Made by a program: the position numbers and the translations under genes. Below, piece by piece: positions 1 to 13,604 of a DNA stretch of 64,000 bases. Numbering within the stretch: the first letter of the stretch is position 1; every line of letters starts with the position of its first letter. A model generated the notes under the pieces. The model worked only from the letters and a program-made list of their open reading frames with translations. It was not told the DNA's origin and ran no database searches. The stretch comes from Karstenula rhodostoma CBS 690.94 (lineage: Eukaryota; Ascomycota; Dothideomycetes; Pleosporales; Didymosphaeriaceae), in the NCBI GenBank assembly GCA_010093485.1, contig MU001516.1:1-64000 (forward strand), read 5' to 3'.

Positions 1-1464
1 TTTTTAATATAAAGCTACTATTATTGAACTCCCTAGGAAAAGTAACTTCGTGTTTCGCGGACACTGGACCTAACCTAAGTACTAAAATGGCGGTTTAGTA
101 GTAGGGTAGGGGACAAGATCGCCCTAATAAGGAGGTATTAAATCCTATTAAAGTTAGTCTATTAAATATAACTTTAAAAGTTTAAAAAAGTAAGGTATTA
201 CTTTAATTTATACTAGTCTTTATTAGGGGACGAAAAATTCCTAATTAAGTTCGAGATAACTTATAAATAAAAATATCTAAAAGGGAAAATAGGGAAAGTT
301 AACCTAAAATAGGCTAGAAACTACCTAATTAGGAATAGTTTAATTCCTAAATAGGCTAGCGTGCCGAACTAGCCCTAAATAGGAATAAAACTAGGCCTAA
401 ATAGAAAGGAACTAGGCCTAAATAGGTAACTTATTAAAAGGAATAATTATAGAGCTAGCGATAGAATTATATAGGATATCTAGATATTTCCTTAATACTA
501 GGTAGCTCCTCCTAGGGGTTTATTTTTAAAAAAAAAAAAAAAAAAAAAAAAAGCTACTATTATAACTACCTAATAATAAAAATATATTTAAATATTATTA
601 GAATTCTAGTATTAGTAATATAGCTTTAACTTTAGAGGTAAGTAAAGGGTATAATATTAAATAGATAAATTACTACTATATTCCCCTATTAGTATTTATA
701 ACTATATACTCCTTACTATTATATAACCTCTTTAGCTAAGTATAAAATATCTCTAGTTATAATATTATCTTTCCTTAAGGGGGATTTTTATTCTAAAGGT
801 ATTAAGTTTTACTAATAGTATACTTTATAAGTCTATTAGAATCTAGTAAAGTTAGATAAGACTATTTAGATATAAATAAGTATTAATAGACTTAAACTTA
901 ACTTTTTAATTATATAATATTAATAAGTAGTAATATATTTATTCTATATTTAAGTTACTAAAGTTATAACTAGCTTTTATTTATACCTTTTACTTAATAT
1001 ATATATAGGCCTATACTAGTAGACTATATAATATAATAAATTATAGATCTTAGTATAACTATCTTACTAGAAATATTATATACTAGTAAAATAAATCTAA
1101 TTAAATAGTCTATACTTTTTAATTAAATAAGTTTTATTAACTTTACTATTTTACTACTACCTAGTTAAGCTAATACTTATAAAGTTCTTTACTTAACTAC
1201 TTATAAGGCTATAATATCTATAAGTTTTTATTTACTATAAGTATTTTCTAATTAATTAGGCTTTAAATAATACTATTTAGTACTAATTAGTATAAGTAGA
1301 ACTATTCTAACCCTTATTAGTTCCTATTAGTAATAATCTTTAATATTTAACTTTTTCTAATAGTATTTAATTTTATTTAGTATTATTTATACCTATCTAG
1401 TACTATTAGACTTTATTAAAATATATTTAATTATATCTTCCCTTACTATATATACTATAGCTTA

Positions 1465-3410
1465 TTATTTATAATAAATATAGTAAGGAAGTAAACTATT
1501 ATAGTAGAGCTTCTATATAGCTAGCTAAACCTTAGGTCTATATATTACCTAATTAGGACACTTTTTTTAAGCCTTCTTATTAGCTAAAAAAAAGCTATTT
1601 AAGCGTTTTAATTAGCTCTTAAAATACGATATAATAATATTAATCTAGGCCAGGAATATCTAAACTAGGCCTAATTAGGAAATCTAAAATATTAAAATTA
1701 CTAAGTAAATATTTCTCTTTAAATAGAACTAAAAATTATATAACTAGCTTTAATAATAATTAAGTTATAGCTATTTCTAGTTTTAAAGAAATAAACACTA
1801 AGATTTAATTACCTAAATAGGAAGTTTAAATATTTAAGTACTTTAAAATCTAAATATATCTACTCTTTAAGCCCTACTTAATAGTATAAAAATTACAGTT
1901 CTAGCTTATATATTTATAGAGATATTTAAGATTTAAACTTTCTAAGTTTTTTTAAAATCTTTAAGTATATTAAAAAACGTTAACTACTTAGAAAAAAAAA
2001 TTTATAAATTACTATTAAATTATACTACTAACTATAAGTAGTTTAGTCTAAAAACTATTATAATTAGATAATTAAGTAAAAAATTATAAAGTATTAAAAT
2101 ATAGAGTTCTACTAAGAATTATCTTTATAGAAAATAATAAATTTAATATTAGATTTTTATTAAAATACTATATTAGTACTAACCTAATAACTATATTAGA
2201 AAGAAAAATTATAGTACTTTTTATTACTTACTTATTTAATAGTTTAATTCTCTTAACTATCCTTAATTATTTTTAACCTATACTTACTTAAAACTATATA
2301 TATTTATAGTATATTCTATTATATTTAATACTTTTATAGTATAATATACCTAGGAGTTTATTTATATTTAAAAATTACTTTAAAAACTATATTATTTAGC
2401 TTAATATAAACATTTTATTTATAAATATCTATATTTCTATAACTTATAAAAAATAGATATTTTATAATATATTATTTATTTAAAATATATATTTAAGGTA
2501 TATAATATATTTAAAGTAGATAATTTAAATATACTATATTTCTAAACTTAAAAACTTTTAAGAATTAATTAATATACTATCTTTATTAATATATCTTTTT
2601 TTTCTTTAAATATATACTATAATTTCTATAATAAGCTATTTAATAATACTTTATTAGTATATTTAGAGTTTAATACTTAGAGTAATAACTAGACTAATAT
2701 CTAAACTAATACCTAGACTAATATATATACTAATATCTAGACTAATACCTATTTTAATCTTTATTTATTTAAAACTATTTCTATTTATAGTATATTCTAC
2801 TATATTTAATTTTTTTATAGTATATTATATCTAGTACTCTATTTATATTTAAAGATTACTTTAAAAGCTTTATTATTTAGCTAAATATAAATATTTTATT
2901 TATAAATATCTAGATTTCTATAACTTAAAGAAAAATAGATATTTCCTAATATACTATTTATTTAAAATATATATTTAAGGTATATAATATAATTAGAGTA
3001 TAGAGTTACTTTATTTATATTATTAAAGTAGTTAATTTAAATATACTATATTTCTAAATTTAAATAAGTCTTTATTACTTATTTATATATAAAATAAGCT
3101 AGTTTATATATATACTACTCTATAGAATACTAATATATATACCTAATTTACCTATTTTTAAATTTAATAATAAGCTTATAAATACTAATTTAAAACCCTT
3201 TTTATAAATATTATTAATTAGTAATATTTAATAAATATAAAGGTTAATAAGGTATTTATACTATATTAAATTTAATATTTCTTTTTTAATTAATATAAAA
3301 ACCTTTCTTAAAATTAAATAAATAAGAAGTAATTTAGTTATTAAAAATACGAAGTTTATTATAAATATACTAATAGAGTTTTACGTAAATTAGTAAGGTA
3401 TTTTTAAATT
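1465..3410 (+). repeat. Long inverted repeat, left arm
   Basis: This arm is the reverse complement, with RIP-type differences, of about 6,390-8,865. Matching landmarks include the segment starting at 1,480 (TAGTAAGGAAGTAAACTATT) against 8,830-8,850, the segment at 2,200-2,350 against 7,980-8,110, and the segment at 3,060-3,400 against 6,390-6,720. A third fragment carrying only the first 200 bases lies at about 24,288-24,480. The arms probably represent two copies of one unidentified transposable element in opposite orientation. No coding domain was recognised in them. Confidence 0.7.
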
Positions 3411-3870
3411 AATCTACTATAGTTTAGTAAAGTTTATATAGTATTCTATCTATTCTTATTAGAGTTATATAAACTCTATATAGATAATCTATACCTATAT
3501 AGTTTAATAAAAAACACTTTATATTATTTTAGGAATAATATCTATAATATTAACTAAATAGTTAATAGGTAATAAAGAGTAGATAGATAATAGAAATATT
3601 TAATTAAATAGTTAAAATATAATAATAAAGAGAACTTTTAGAAACTAAGTACTTTAATAAGTAGTAATATATTAAAAAAGTATTAGAAGAAATTAAAAGT
3701 CTTTTTAAAAAAATATATATTAATAATTAAACTATAAACTAAGTAAGGTTAAGGATAATTTCTAAAAAAAAAGGGAAGTAAATAAAAATAAAGTTCTATT
3801 TAGCCCTATTTAAACCTAATTAGTTTAAAATTAATTCTTTTTAATTATTTCTAGTCCTAATAAAGTATAG

Positions 3871-5143
3871 GCCTAGATTCTAATCTAGGCCTATAGGACT
3901 ATATAGTATACTTATAATAGAAGAGAGCTTTTTATCCTTCTTTAATACTTATTTTATATATTTTTATACTTTTTTAATTATTAGTATAATACTAACTAAT
4001 AGTTATTTAAATACTAACTCTTCTACTTACTTATACTTACTAATATCTTTAACTTTTATTTATAGCTTATAGCTTATAGCTTATAGCTTGCCCTATTACT
4101 ATTAATATTAATATTACCTACCTATTATTACCTACCTATTATTACCTACCTATTATTACCTACCTATTATTACCTACCTATTATTACCTACCTATTATTA
4201 CCTACCTATTATTACCTACCTATTATTACTATTAATATTACCTACTACTTTTTACTTTACCTACTATAAGGTAGCTATTACTACTTTTATATTTATTAAC
4301 TATATAGACTTCTTTAACTTCTTAATTATAATTACCTTTACTATAAAGTCTAGCTTCTTTTAGCCCTTAAAAACTATTATAATTATCTCTTACTATTTAT
4401 ATATAAAGTTTTTATTCTTAACTAACTATTATAGTATTATTTCTATATAGCCTAGATTAGTAATATTATATTAGTAATACTATATATATATATAAGAAAC
4501 TTACTAATAGACTTTATAATTATATAGTCTATAGTTATAACTTATAGTATTTATATACTAGATTAATTATTATATTAATAAAAGTTAATTTATTAGATAA
4601 TATATTAAATTTTATAATATATATAGTTAGATATATTTAGGTTACTAATAGACTTACTACTAGTATATACTATATTATATTTATTACTAAAGATTAGTTA
4701 CTTATTATTATTAGCTATTTTAATAAAGTAGAATATAGTATAAATCTCTTCCTATAAAAGCTAGCCTTTATATATAATACTATAAATTACTTATTACTAG
4801 TAAGTAACCTCTTTTTTATATTCTTTTTTAAATTATAATATTATTAATATTTTATAATATTTCTAATATTTTATAACTTCTTTATAATTATATATTAGAT
4901 ATTAGTAAATAAGGAGTATACTACCTTACTAGTATTATATAGTATTATAATATTATAGTATTATAGTATTACTATATTATATAATATATATAGATAGGTT
5001 AATACTTAGTTAATTAAGCTTAATACTATAGTTACTCTTCTTTCTCTCTTATTATAAATAGTACTATCCTTTAGAGCTATTTAATAGAACTATATAGTAT
5101 CTTTAGATATTTCCTTATTACTAGGTAGTTATAATAGTAACTT

Positions 5144-5176
<33 letters not shown>
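3871..5176 (+). mobile_element. RP1 poly(A) retroposon, copy A (near full length)
   Basis: RP1 is a repeated unit of about 1.25-1.3 kb. Full copies begin with a CTAGATTCTAATCCAGGCCT-like segment and end in CTTTATATT plus a poly(A) tract. This copy ends in about 27 A residues and is flanked by a possible 8-bp target duplication AAAGTATA (3,862-3,869 and 5,174-5,181). It contains an expanded 14-bp minisatellite. A poly(A) tail, variable 5' truncation in other copies and target duplications indicate spread by target-primed reverse transcription. RP1 could be a large SINE or the 3' part of a LINE, because RIP has erased any coding signal. Confidence 0.75.
4114..4228 (+). repeat. 14-bp minisatellite inside RP1 copy A
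   Basis: About eight near-perfect tandem copies of the 14-bp unit ATTACCTACCTATT are present. Other RP1 copies have only one or two such units at the same place, for example near 18,060 and 39,170, so this array is an expansion specific to this copy. Confidence 0.85.
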
Positions 5177-6184
5177 GTATATTATTTAGGAAATAAATAT
5201 ATATAATCTATAATAAAGTTATTTATACTTTTATTCTTTTAAAATCTATATATATCTCCTACTAGAAGTTTAGTAGTAGATAATACCTTACTAAGTAAAG
5301 ATATTTTAGTAAAAGATAAGTTATAAAAAATCCCTAAGTATAAAATTTTCCTACCTATTAAAAATAAGTTATAAGAGAATAAAAAAATTTAGAATAACTA
5401 GTTTTATTTATATAGTCTACTTCTAGAGGGAGAATAACTAGACTAATTTATACTACTTTATACTAAATAACTCCTACTAGTATTAAATATATAAGAGTAA
5501 GTATTATCTCTATAAATATTAAGATAAAAAACTAAGAAAAACTAATATAAAAGCTATAAAAATACTTTTTATAAAGGAATTAACTAGAAGAACTATTATA
5601 TACTAACTATATCTTTATTATATTAAGTCTACTTTTAGGCTATTAGGTCTAAATAGAGTTTAATAATAATAAATAAAACTAATTAGGCCTTTATATACTA
5701 ATTCTTACTAGTAAGAATCTTTTTAGCCTTAGTAATATTAGTATATATCTAATACTAGTTAGGCTCTATCTAAGTAATATTATATTTAATTTTAAACTAG
5801 TAATAAGTATAATAGTATATATTTAATTTTTTAAATAACTTCTTAGTAATTAGTTTATAAGTATTAGAGTAATACTTATTCTTTTTAGTAATATAAATAT
5901 AAGGATTATCTTTATAAAGTAGGGAATATATATTTATAATCTTTTTTAATTTAGTTTCTAACTTAGCCTTATAGATATCTTCTATAGAATATAGTAGAGT
6001 AACTAGAGTATAAACTAATAGATCTTAAATAAAATAAATAGTACTAGTTAGAGTCTAGTAAAGCTTTTTAAAGTTAATTAATATATTCTAGTAGATTTTT
6101 TTAAAAACTTATACTAATTAGCGCCTAATAGGTCTAATTTAAAACTTTTAAATTTTAAGGAGATATATTATTTTCTTTAGGGAG

Positions 6185-6185
<1 letters not shown>

Positions 6186-6216
<31 letters not shown>

Positions 6217-6400
6217 AAGCTACTATTATAACTACCTAGTAATAAGGAAATATCTAGAGGTACTATATAGTTCTATTAAATAGCTCTAAAGGATAGTACT
6301 ATTTATAATAAAAAAGAAAGAAGTGTACCTATAATACTAGGCTTAATTAACTAAGTATTAACCTATATAAGTATTATATAATATTAAAATACCTTACTAA
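6186..6400 (-). mobile_element. RP1 retroposon, 5'-truncated copy (minus)
   Basis: A poly(T) tract at about 6,186-6,210 is followed by the reverse complement of the RP1 3' end (AATATAAAGCTACTATTATA...). The match runs for about 200 bases and then stops where the right inverted arm begins. It is a typical 5'-truncated insertion in minus orientation. Confidence 0.7.
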
Positions 6401-8865
6401 TTTATATAAAACTCTATTAGTATATTTATAATAAACTTTATATTTTTAATAACTAAATTACTTCTTATTTATTTAATTTTAAGAAAGGTTTTTATTTTAA
6501 TTAAAAAATAAATATTAAATTTAATATAGTATAAATACCTTATTAACCTTTATATTTATTAAATATTACTAATTAATAATATTTATAAAAAGGTTTTTAA
6601 ATTAGTATTTATAAGTTTATTATTAAATTTAAAAGTGGGTAAATTAGGTATATATATTAGTATTCTATAGAGTAGTATATATATAAATAAGTAATAAAGA
6701 CTTATTTAAATACTAAATTATATAATAGTGTAGATACTAGATACTCTCTAGTATTTTAGTCTAGATATAAGTCTAGATATTAGGCTAGGTATTAGTCTAA
6801 ATATTAGTTTAGATATTAGTCTAAATATTAGACTATAACTATACTAAAAGCGATATAGGCGGTGGCACTTACCTATATATATTTTTCTCCTAGTTTTAAT
6901 AAGAACTATCCTTTTTAACGCCTTATTAACTCTCTATAGTTAGATTTCTTATATATTAGTAGGTACGCGCTAAGTCTATTTTAGATAGCTTAGCGCTATA
7001 CCCTTTTTAGTTAGCCTATATATAGATACTAGGTAAGCCTTAGCTACTTTTTTAGTCCCCCTTTATTTATATATTAGTAAAGTATAATATACCTTTTTAT
7101 CCCCCCTACTTTATTAAGTTACCCTACCTTATAGTAAATCTCTATAATATAACTATACTAATAAAATATAATTAAGTAATATAATATAGAAATTATATTA
7201 TATATTTAAGTAAAAAAGGGATATAGTAATAAAGATAGTATATAAATATATTTAAAAAACCTTTTAAATTTAGAAATATAGTATATTTAAATTAACTACT
7301 TTAATAATATAAATAAAGTAACTCTATACTCTAATTATATTATATACCTTAAATATATATTTTAGATAAATAGTATATTTAGAAATATCTATTTTTTTTT
7401 AAATTATAGAAATCTAGATATTTATAAATAAAATATTTATAGTTAGCTAAATAATAAAGCTTTTAAAATAATCTTTAAATATAAATAGAGTACTAGATAT
7501 AATATACTATAAAAAAATTAAATATAGTAGAATATACTATAAATAGAAATAGTTTTAAATAAATAAAGATTAAAATAGGTATTAGTCTAGATATTAGTAT
7601 ATATATTAGTCTAGGTATTAGTTTAGATATTAGTCTAGTTATTACTCTAAGTATTAAACTCTAAATATACTAATAAAGTATTATTAAATAGCTTATTATA
7701 GAAATTATAGTATATATTTAAAGAAAAAAAAGATATATTAATAAAGATAGTATATTAATTAATTCGTAAAAGTTTTTAAGTTTAGAAATATAGTATATTT
7801 AAATTATCTACTTTAAATATATTATATACCTTAAATATATATTTTAAATAAATAATATATTATAAAATATCTATTTTTTATAAATTATAGAAATATAGAT
7901 ATTTATAAATAAAATATTTATATTAAGCTAAATAATATAGTTTTTAAAGTAATTTTTAAATATAAATAAACTCCTAGGTATATTATACTATAAAAGTATT
8001 AAATATAATAGAATATACTATAAATATATATAGTTTTAAGTAAGTATAGGTTAAAAACAATTAAGGATAGTTAAGAGAATTAAACTATTAAATAAGTAAG
8101 TAATAAAAAGTACTATAATTTTTCTTTCTAATATAATTATTAGGTTAGTACTAATATAGTATTTTAATAAAAATCTAATATTAAATTTATTATTTTCTAT
8201 AAAGATAATTCTTAGTAGAACTCTATATTTTAATACTTTATAATTTTTTACTTAATTATCTAATTATAATAGTTTTTAGACTAAACTACTTATAGTTAGT
8301 AGTATAATTTAATAGTAATTTATAAATTTTTTTTTCTAAGTAGTTAACGTTTTTTAATATACTTAAAGATTTTAAAAAAACTTAGAAAGTTTAAATCTTA
8401 AATATCTCTATAAATATATAAGCTAGAACTATAATTTTTATACTATTAAGTAGGGCTTAAAGAGTAGATATATTTAGATTTTAAAGTACTTAAATATTTA
8501 AACTTCCTATTTAGGTAATTAAATCTTAGTGTTTATTTCTTTAAAACTAGAAATAGCTATAACTTAATTATTATTAAAGCTAGTTATATAATTTTTAGTT
8601 CTATTTAAAGAGAAACATTTACTTAGTAATTTTAATATTTTAGATTTCCTAATTAGGCCTAGTTTAGATATTCCTGGCCTAGATTAATATTATTATATCG
8701 TATTTTAAGAGCTAATTAAAACGCTTAAATAGCTTTTTTTTAGCTAATAAGAAGGCTTAAAAAAAGTATCCTAATTAGGTAATATATAGACCTAAGGTTT
8801 AGCTAGCTATATAGAAACTCTACTATAATAGTTTACTTCCTTACTATATTTATTATAAATAATAA
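6390..8865 (-). repeat. Long inverted repeat, right arm
   Basis: This is the inverted partner of 1,465-3,410. It is longer, partly because a 300-bp SR1 element is inserted at 6,848-7,147 and because a sub-segment (about 7,200-7,800) resembles a second, overlapping version of the adjacent 7,800-8,100 sequence. Both arms carry independent RIP mutations. Confidence 0.7.
6848..7147 (+). mobile_element. SR1 SINE-like element, 300-bp copy
   Basis: SR1 copies share a fixed 3' end (...TATAGTGAATCTCTATAA) and differ in where the 5' end is cut. This copy of about 300 bp is flanked by a perfect 14-bp target duplication TATAACTATACTAA (6,834-6,847 and 7,148-7,161). It still keeps unmutated GC-rich patches such as GCGATATAGGCGGTGGCAC near its 5' end. 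There are no terminal inverted repeats and no coding capacity. The long, variable target duplications and 5' truncation fit LINE-mobilised short retroposons. Strand is given with the constant end as the 3' end. Confidence 0.8.
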
Positions 8866-9684
8866 GTAGTTAGTAGTAAACTAATATATTCCTTAACTAC
8901 TCTAGATTTTAGAAATTTTTAATCTAATTTCTTATTTAGCTTTATTAACTTTATATACTAATTTAATATCTATACCTTATTACTTACTTTTAATTTTAGC
9001 TTAAGCCTCTTTTTATCCTAAAAAGCTTTCTAGTACTTTTAAATAGTTTCTAGCTTTTATTATATATTTATATAAATTTAGAAAAGTATTAAAGTAATTA
9101 TAAACCCTTTAGAACTTTTACTATTACTTAGTAGCTATTTAAGCTAATTAGGGTTAGATAGGTTATACCTAAAATAAACTTAATAAGAAGTATATCTAAT
9201 AGATATATATTTACTATTATTATATATAAACTTTACTAAAAAGATCTATATAGTCTAATTATTTTATTCTAAAGAATAAAAGATTTAAAAATATTATTTT
9301 AGTATTTAGTTCTATTATTTAGTCTACCTATCTATTTATAGATAGAAAGCTAATATTAAAATATATTAAAAGTTTAAATAGTAGTAAAAAGTATTTTAAT
9401 ACTTTAATTTTATAATTATATCTCTATTTAATAGTATAGTCTCTAGATTCCTATAAAGTCTAATAATTTTATAAATCTAAGCCTAAGCTAGATTAGTACT
9501 ATTCTAGTCTATTCTTATAGGTATATAATAAACTATCTTTAAAAAATAGTTAATAATAACTAAAATTATATTATATATAAGTCTAGTAAAGTAACTTAGA
9601 GGTAGATTAGTAATAAAATCTATTATAATATATTACTATAGTTAATTTAGAATATATAAAGGCTTAAAAGGGCTATATAGCTTA

Positions 9685-9818
9685 GCCTATATATAGACAC
9701 TAGGCGCGCCTTAGCTACTTTTTTAGTCTATCTTTATTTGTATATTAGTAAAGTATAATATACCTTTTTATCCCCTTTACTTTATTAAGTTACCCTACCT
9801 TATAGTGAATCTCTATAA
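9685..9818 (+). mobile_element. SR1 SINE-like element inside the gypsy integrase region
   Basis: This is a 134-bp 5'-truncated SR1 copy flanked by the 11-bp target duplication TATATAGCTTA (9,674-9,684 and 9,819-9,829). It interrupts the degraded gypsy integrase region, so it inserted after that element. The GGCGCGCC patch is still intact, meaning this copy is less mutated than its host. Confidence 0.83.
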
Positions 9819-11070
9819 TATATAGCTTATATTTTTTTAAATTTACCTACTAGTAATACTTATAGTTATAGATATAGTTAAATATATTTTTAGTTATTTT
9901 AGTCTAGTAATACTTTTACTATATATACTCTAAAGTATAAAATATACTAAAGTATTTAAAAAGTAGGCTATTATAGTAGCTTTTAATTATATCTATTTAC
10001 TTTAAGAATATCTTAAGTTATATAGGGCTAGATTACTCTAAATAGGGCTAATATAGACTATTTTATACCTACTTATTCTTATTATTATCTAATAAGTCTA
10101 AACTTTTTACTTAAGCTCTTCTTAATTCTTAAATAGTAGAAACTTACTTAGAGTTTCCTTATTTATTTTATAAAAGTATTAAATTTAAACTTTTAGCTCT
10201 TAATTCTACTTTTACTTACTATATATATAAATAGTAATTACTAAGATAAATATTCTATTAATATCTTACTTAAATAATACTTTAGTAAATAGTTTAATAA
10301 AGGTTTTATTATTCTTATACTTTAATTTTTAAGTTATAAGTATATAATCTAGGTAATAAAATAGCCTATCTACTAGATTAATTAATTTAATTTAATATAT
10401 TATTATAAAATTATACTTAGAAAGGGTTAAATATAACTAAATATAATATACTATAAATATTTTAGTCTTTATAAACTATTATAGGTTATAGTAGTCTATT
10501 AGAACTTTAAAATATTAACTCTAGAAATACTAGTATTAGTATTTAACTACTTTTATAATTATAAGTAGTTTCTTATTATATATATTATAATAATACTATA
10601 CTATATTTAATTTTTATAAAAAAAAATTAATAGGCTACTATAAGCTCTTTCTATCCCTATTTAAAACTAGTTAGCTATAAATAGTATTAATTACCCCTTC
10701 TAAAGTATTAGTTTTAAAATATATCTATTTTTTATCCTTATAGTATATAAAAATAGGTACTATAAGAAATATATCCTTAAGCTTCTAAAATACTTTATAA
10801 TCCTTTAGTTTTAAGTCTAGTATTATACTCTTCTTCTTTTTTATTATTATACCTTATTTAGCGCTATTTAGACCCTTTTTAGTTAAAGTAGTTAAAAGTA
10901 GAGCTAAATAGAAGAAATTAGTAATAAACCTTCTATAGTAGTTTATAAAACTAATAAAGATATAGATATTATATATATAAATTAGTATTAGCTAAGACTA
11001 GATTACTTTAAAATAATTAGAATTAATTAATAAGCCTTTAGTAGTAATAATAAAGCCTAGATACTTAGTA

Positions 11071-11214
11071 GCCTATATATAGACGCTGGGTAAGCCTTAG
11101 CCGCTTTTTTAGTACCCCTTTATTTATATATTAGTAAAGTATAACGCACCTTTTTATCCCCCCTACTTTATTAAGTTACCCTACCTTATAGTGAATCTCT
11201 ATAATATATAATAT
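11071..11214 (+). mobile_element. SR1 SINE-like element between gypsy RT and RNase H
   Basis: This is a copy of about 144 bp, including a short AT-rich 3' tail, with the 10-bp target duplication ATACTTAGTA (11,061-11,070 and 11,215-11,224). It splits the gypsy reading frame exactly at the segment KYLGF. Removing the insert and one duplication restores continuity of the degraded frame, which confirms both boundaries. Confidence 0.85.
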
Positions 11215-13464
11215 ATACTTAGTAGTACTAGTATATTATTTATAGTTCTTTAGATTAATAAATAGTTTTACTTTATATAAGTATTTAAAAACCTCTTTAA
11301 TATAATACTTATAGTCTTCTTTATTATCTAAAAAGATTAAAATATTATCTAAATATATAATATAGCTAATATTAACTAGACCTATTAGTATTTAGATAAT
11401 AAGTCCCTAGAACTATACTAGTATATTAGTAAGCCTAAAAGATATTATTAAATACTTAAAATAGCTATAATATATATAAAAAGTAGTCTTTTACTTATCT
11501 CCTTCTTTAATATAAACTTAATAATAGACTTTCTTTAAATTAAGCTTTATAAAAATCTTTACTTACTTAAGCTAATTAAGTAACTCTATAATTAAAGGTA
11601 GTAATTTATAGTTTTTAATTATAACCTTATTAAGCCCTCTATAATTAATATAGAAATAAAGACTACTATTTTTCTTTTTTATAAAGAGAATTAGTACCTT
11701 AGTAGATAACTTAAAGTAGTATATTAATCTTTTTATAAAATACTTCTTTATATACTTCTAAAATATCTTAAGTTCTAATACTAAAAAGTTATATATAGGG
11801 AAATAGAAAAGTTACTTTCCTTCTTTAAAATCTATATATAAATTATACTTATTATAGTCTATAAGTACCTTATAGTCCTTACCTATAGTAATATTAGTAA
11901 ACTTAAAATAATACTATAGTATTATAGTTAAATTAGACCTAGTAGGTCTAGATAGTAATAGTTAGTTAATAACTAATATAATATAAATATATACTACTAT
12001 ATATAAATTTTAAAAAGTATAATTAAACTATTCTAGTTTTTTTTATACTAATTCTTTTAAAAGGTTACTCTACTTTAGTATAGTATCTTTAAAAGAGGAT
12101 ATACCTACTAGTAATATTAATTTTTAAAATAGATTTATTAAACTAAGATAACTTTAAGAAGATATTATATTTAGTAATATTAGCTATTATAAAATATATT
12201 ATCTATATTTACTTATAGCCTTATAAATTTATAAGGACTATTTTAATATTATTATACTATATACCTTTATTCTAGAGCTATTTACTATCTTTAATAGTAA
12301 CTCTATTAAAAGTATAATATTAGTTTTAAGCCTTATTACTACCTATAATAATACTAGATTAAGTACTAATACTAAGTTTATAAAAGTATTAAATAGTTCT
12401 TTATTAACCCTAGCTTTAATAGTTAATATCCCCTTAGGCTAGTTATATAACTAGTTAAATAGAGAGCTAATATTCTTAACCTCTAGAAGTTAGTTAATAT
12501 AATTTATAATTATATTAATATAGGTAGAAAAAGTAACTATAATTCTATTTACCTCTTACCTTTTTCTAAATTATATAACTTATTTTTAGTAAACTATATA
12601 TTATTTAAACTAGTAGTAGTAGGCTTATCTAAAAAAGAATAATTATATTTAATATATTTTTACTTATTATAATACTAGTATATTATATACTAATTAGTAT
12701 TAGTAACTCTACTTAATATTATTTTAGACTAATTAGGGCTATTTTTTTACTTTCTATTCTATTTATTCTTTTTTTAGAGTTTATTATCTCCTTTAAAATC
12801 TATTTTATATTATAAGCCTTTATTTACTTAATTTAGCTAATAACTACTTTTAGTAGTTATATAGTTTAGTTATTTAATATAATAAATAATAGAGGCCTAC
12901 TATTTAATATTAGTAACTATTATTTTAAATTTAGATTATATAGCTTATAGTCTTTATTAAATATAGGGTAAAAAGTACCTTATATACTAAAGTTTCTACT
13001 ATTTATTATAGACTAGTAAAAGTTTTCGTCCGTGCTTTTTTATTTCTAGAACTAGAATATAAAAGAAAAAAGTAAAATACTAGAACTAGAGAACCTTAAT
13101 AACTAATTCTAATTATTAAAAAAAATTTAAGATATATTCTATTTTTATAGAGATATTAGCTAACCTATACCTAACTCTACCTAACTTTTATTTTTAATTC
13201 TAATATTACTAATAGATAATATATTATACTTATAACTTAAATATAGTATAATATATATATAGTTCTAGATATTAAATATTTAAACTTAATTTATTATAGA
13301 GTATTAGCTTAAATAAATAAGAAAAAGGGCTAACCTATAGGCTAACCCAGACTAACCTATAGGTAACCCCAACCCTATCTATTTAACTAGCCTAATTTAT
13401 TATTAGTTATTTTAAGTTCTTCCTAGTATCCTTATATATAATCTAAAAGGTTAAGAGGTAATTA

Positions 13465-13604
13465 TATTATAAATAGTATTATTCTTTAGGGCTATTTAAT
13501 AGAACTATATAGTTCCTCTAGATATTTCCTTATTACTAGGTAGTTACCTTATTACTAGGTAGTTATAATAGTAACTTTATATTAAAAAAAAAAAAAGAAA
13601 AAAA
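13465..13604 (+). mobile_element. RP1 retroposon, strongly 5'-truncated copy
   Basis: Only the last 140 bases of RP1 are present, including an A-rich tail interrupted by G. The copy is flanked by a perfect 12-bp target duplication AAGAGGTAATTA (13,453-13,464 and 13,605-13,616). This is the clearest proof in the window that RP1 inserts by target-primed reverse transcription with 5' truncation. A short internal duplication of TTACTAGGTAGTT is visible near its end. Confidence 0.88.

Larger units (their letters stand above)
9000..12100 (-). mobile_element. RIP-degraded Ty3/gypsy retrotransposon pol (RT, RNase H, integrase)
   Basis: Reading the minus strand with in-frame TAG/TAA ignored gives gypsy pol in the normal order. 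The reverse transcriptase lies at about 11,750-11,220: a segment like ILFIKKKNSSLYFYINYRGL is followed by the catalytic region, now LDNILIF where LDDILIF is expected (Asp to Asn, a G-to-A change). RNase H follows, beginning with KYLGFIITT. The integrase core at about 9,660-9,450 reads IDFITNLPLS...ILVIINYF. Stops mostly replace Gln or Trp codons, as RIP predicts. Two SR1 elements (9,685-9,818 and 11,071-11,214) interrupt it. LTRs were not delimited, so the outer limits are approximate. It is dead. Confidence 0.82.
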
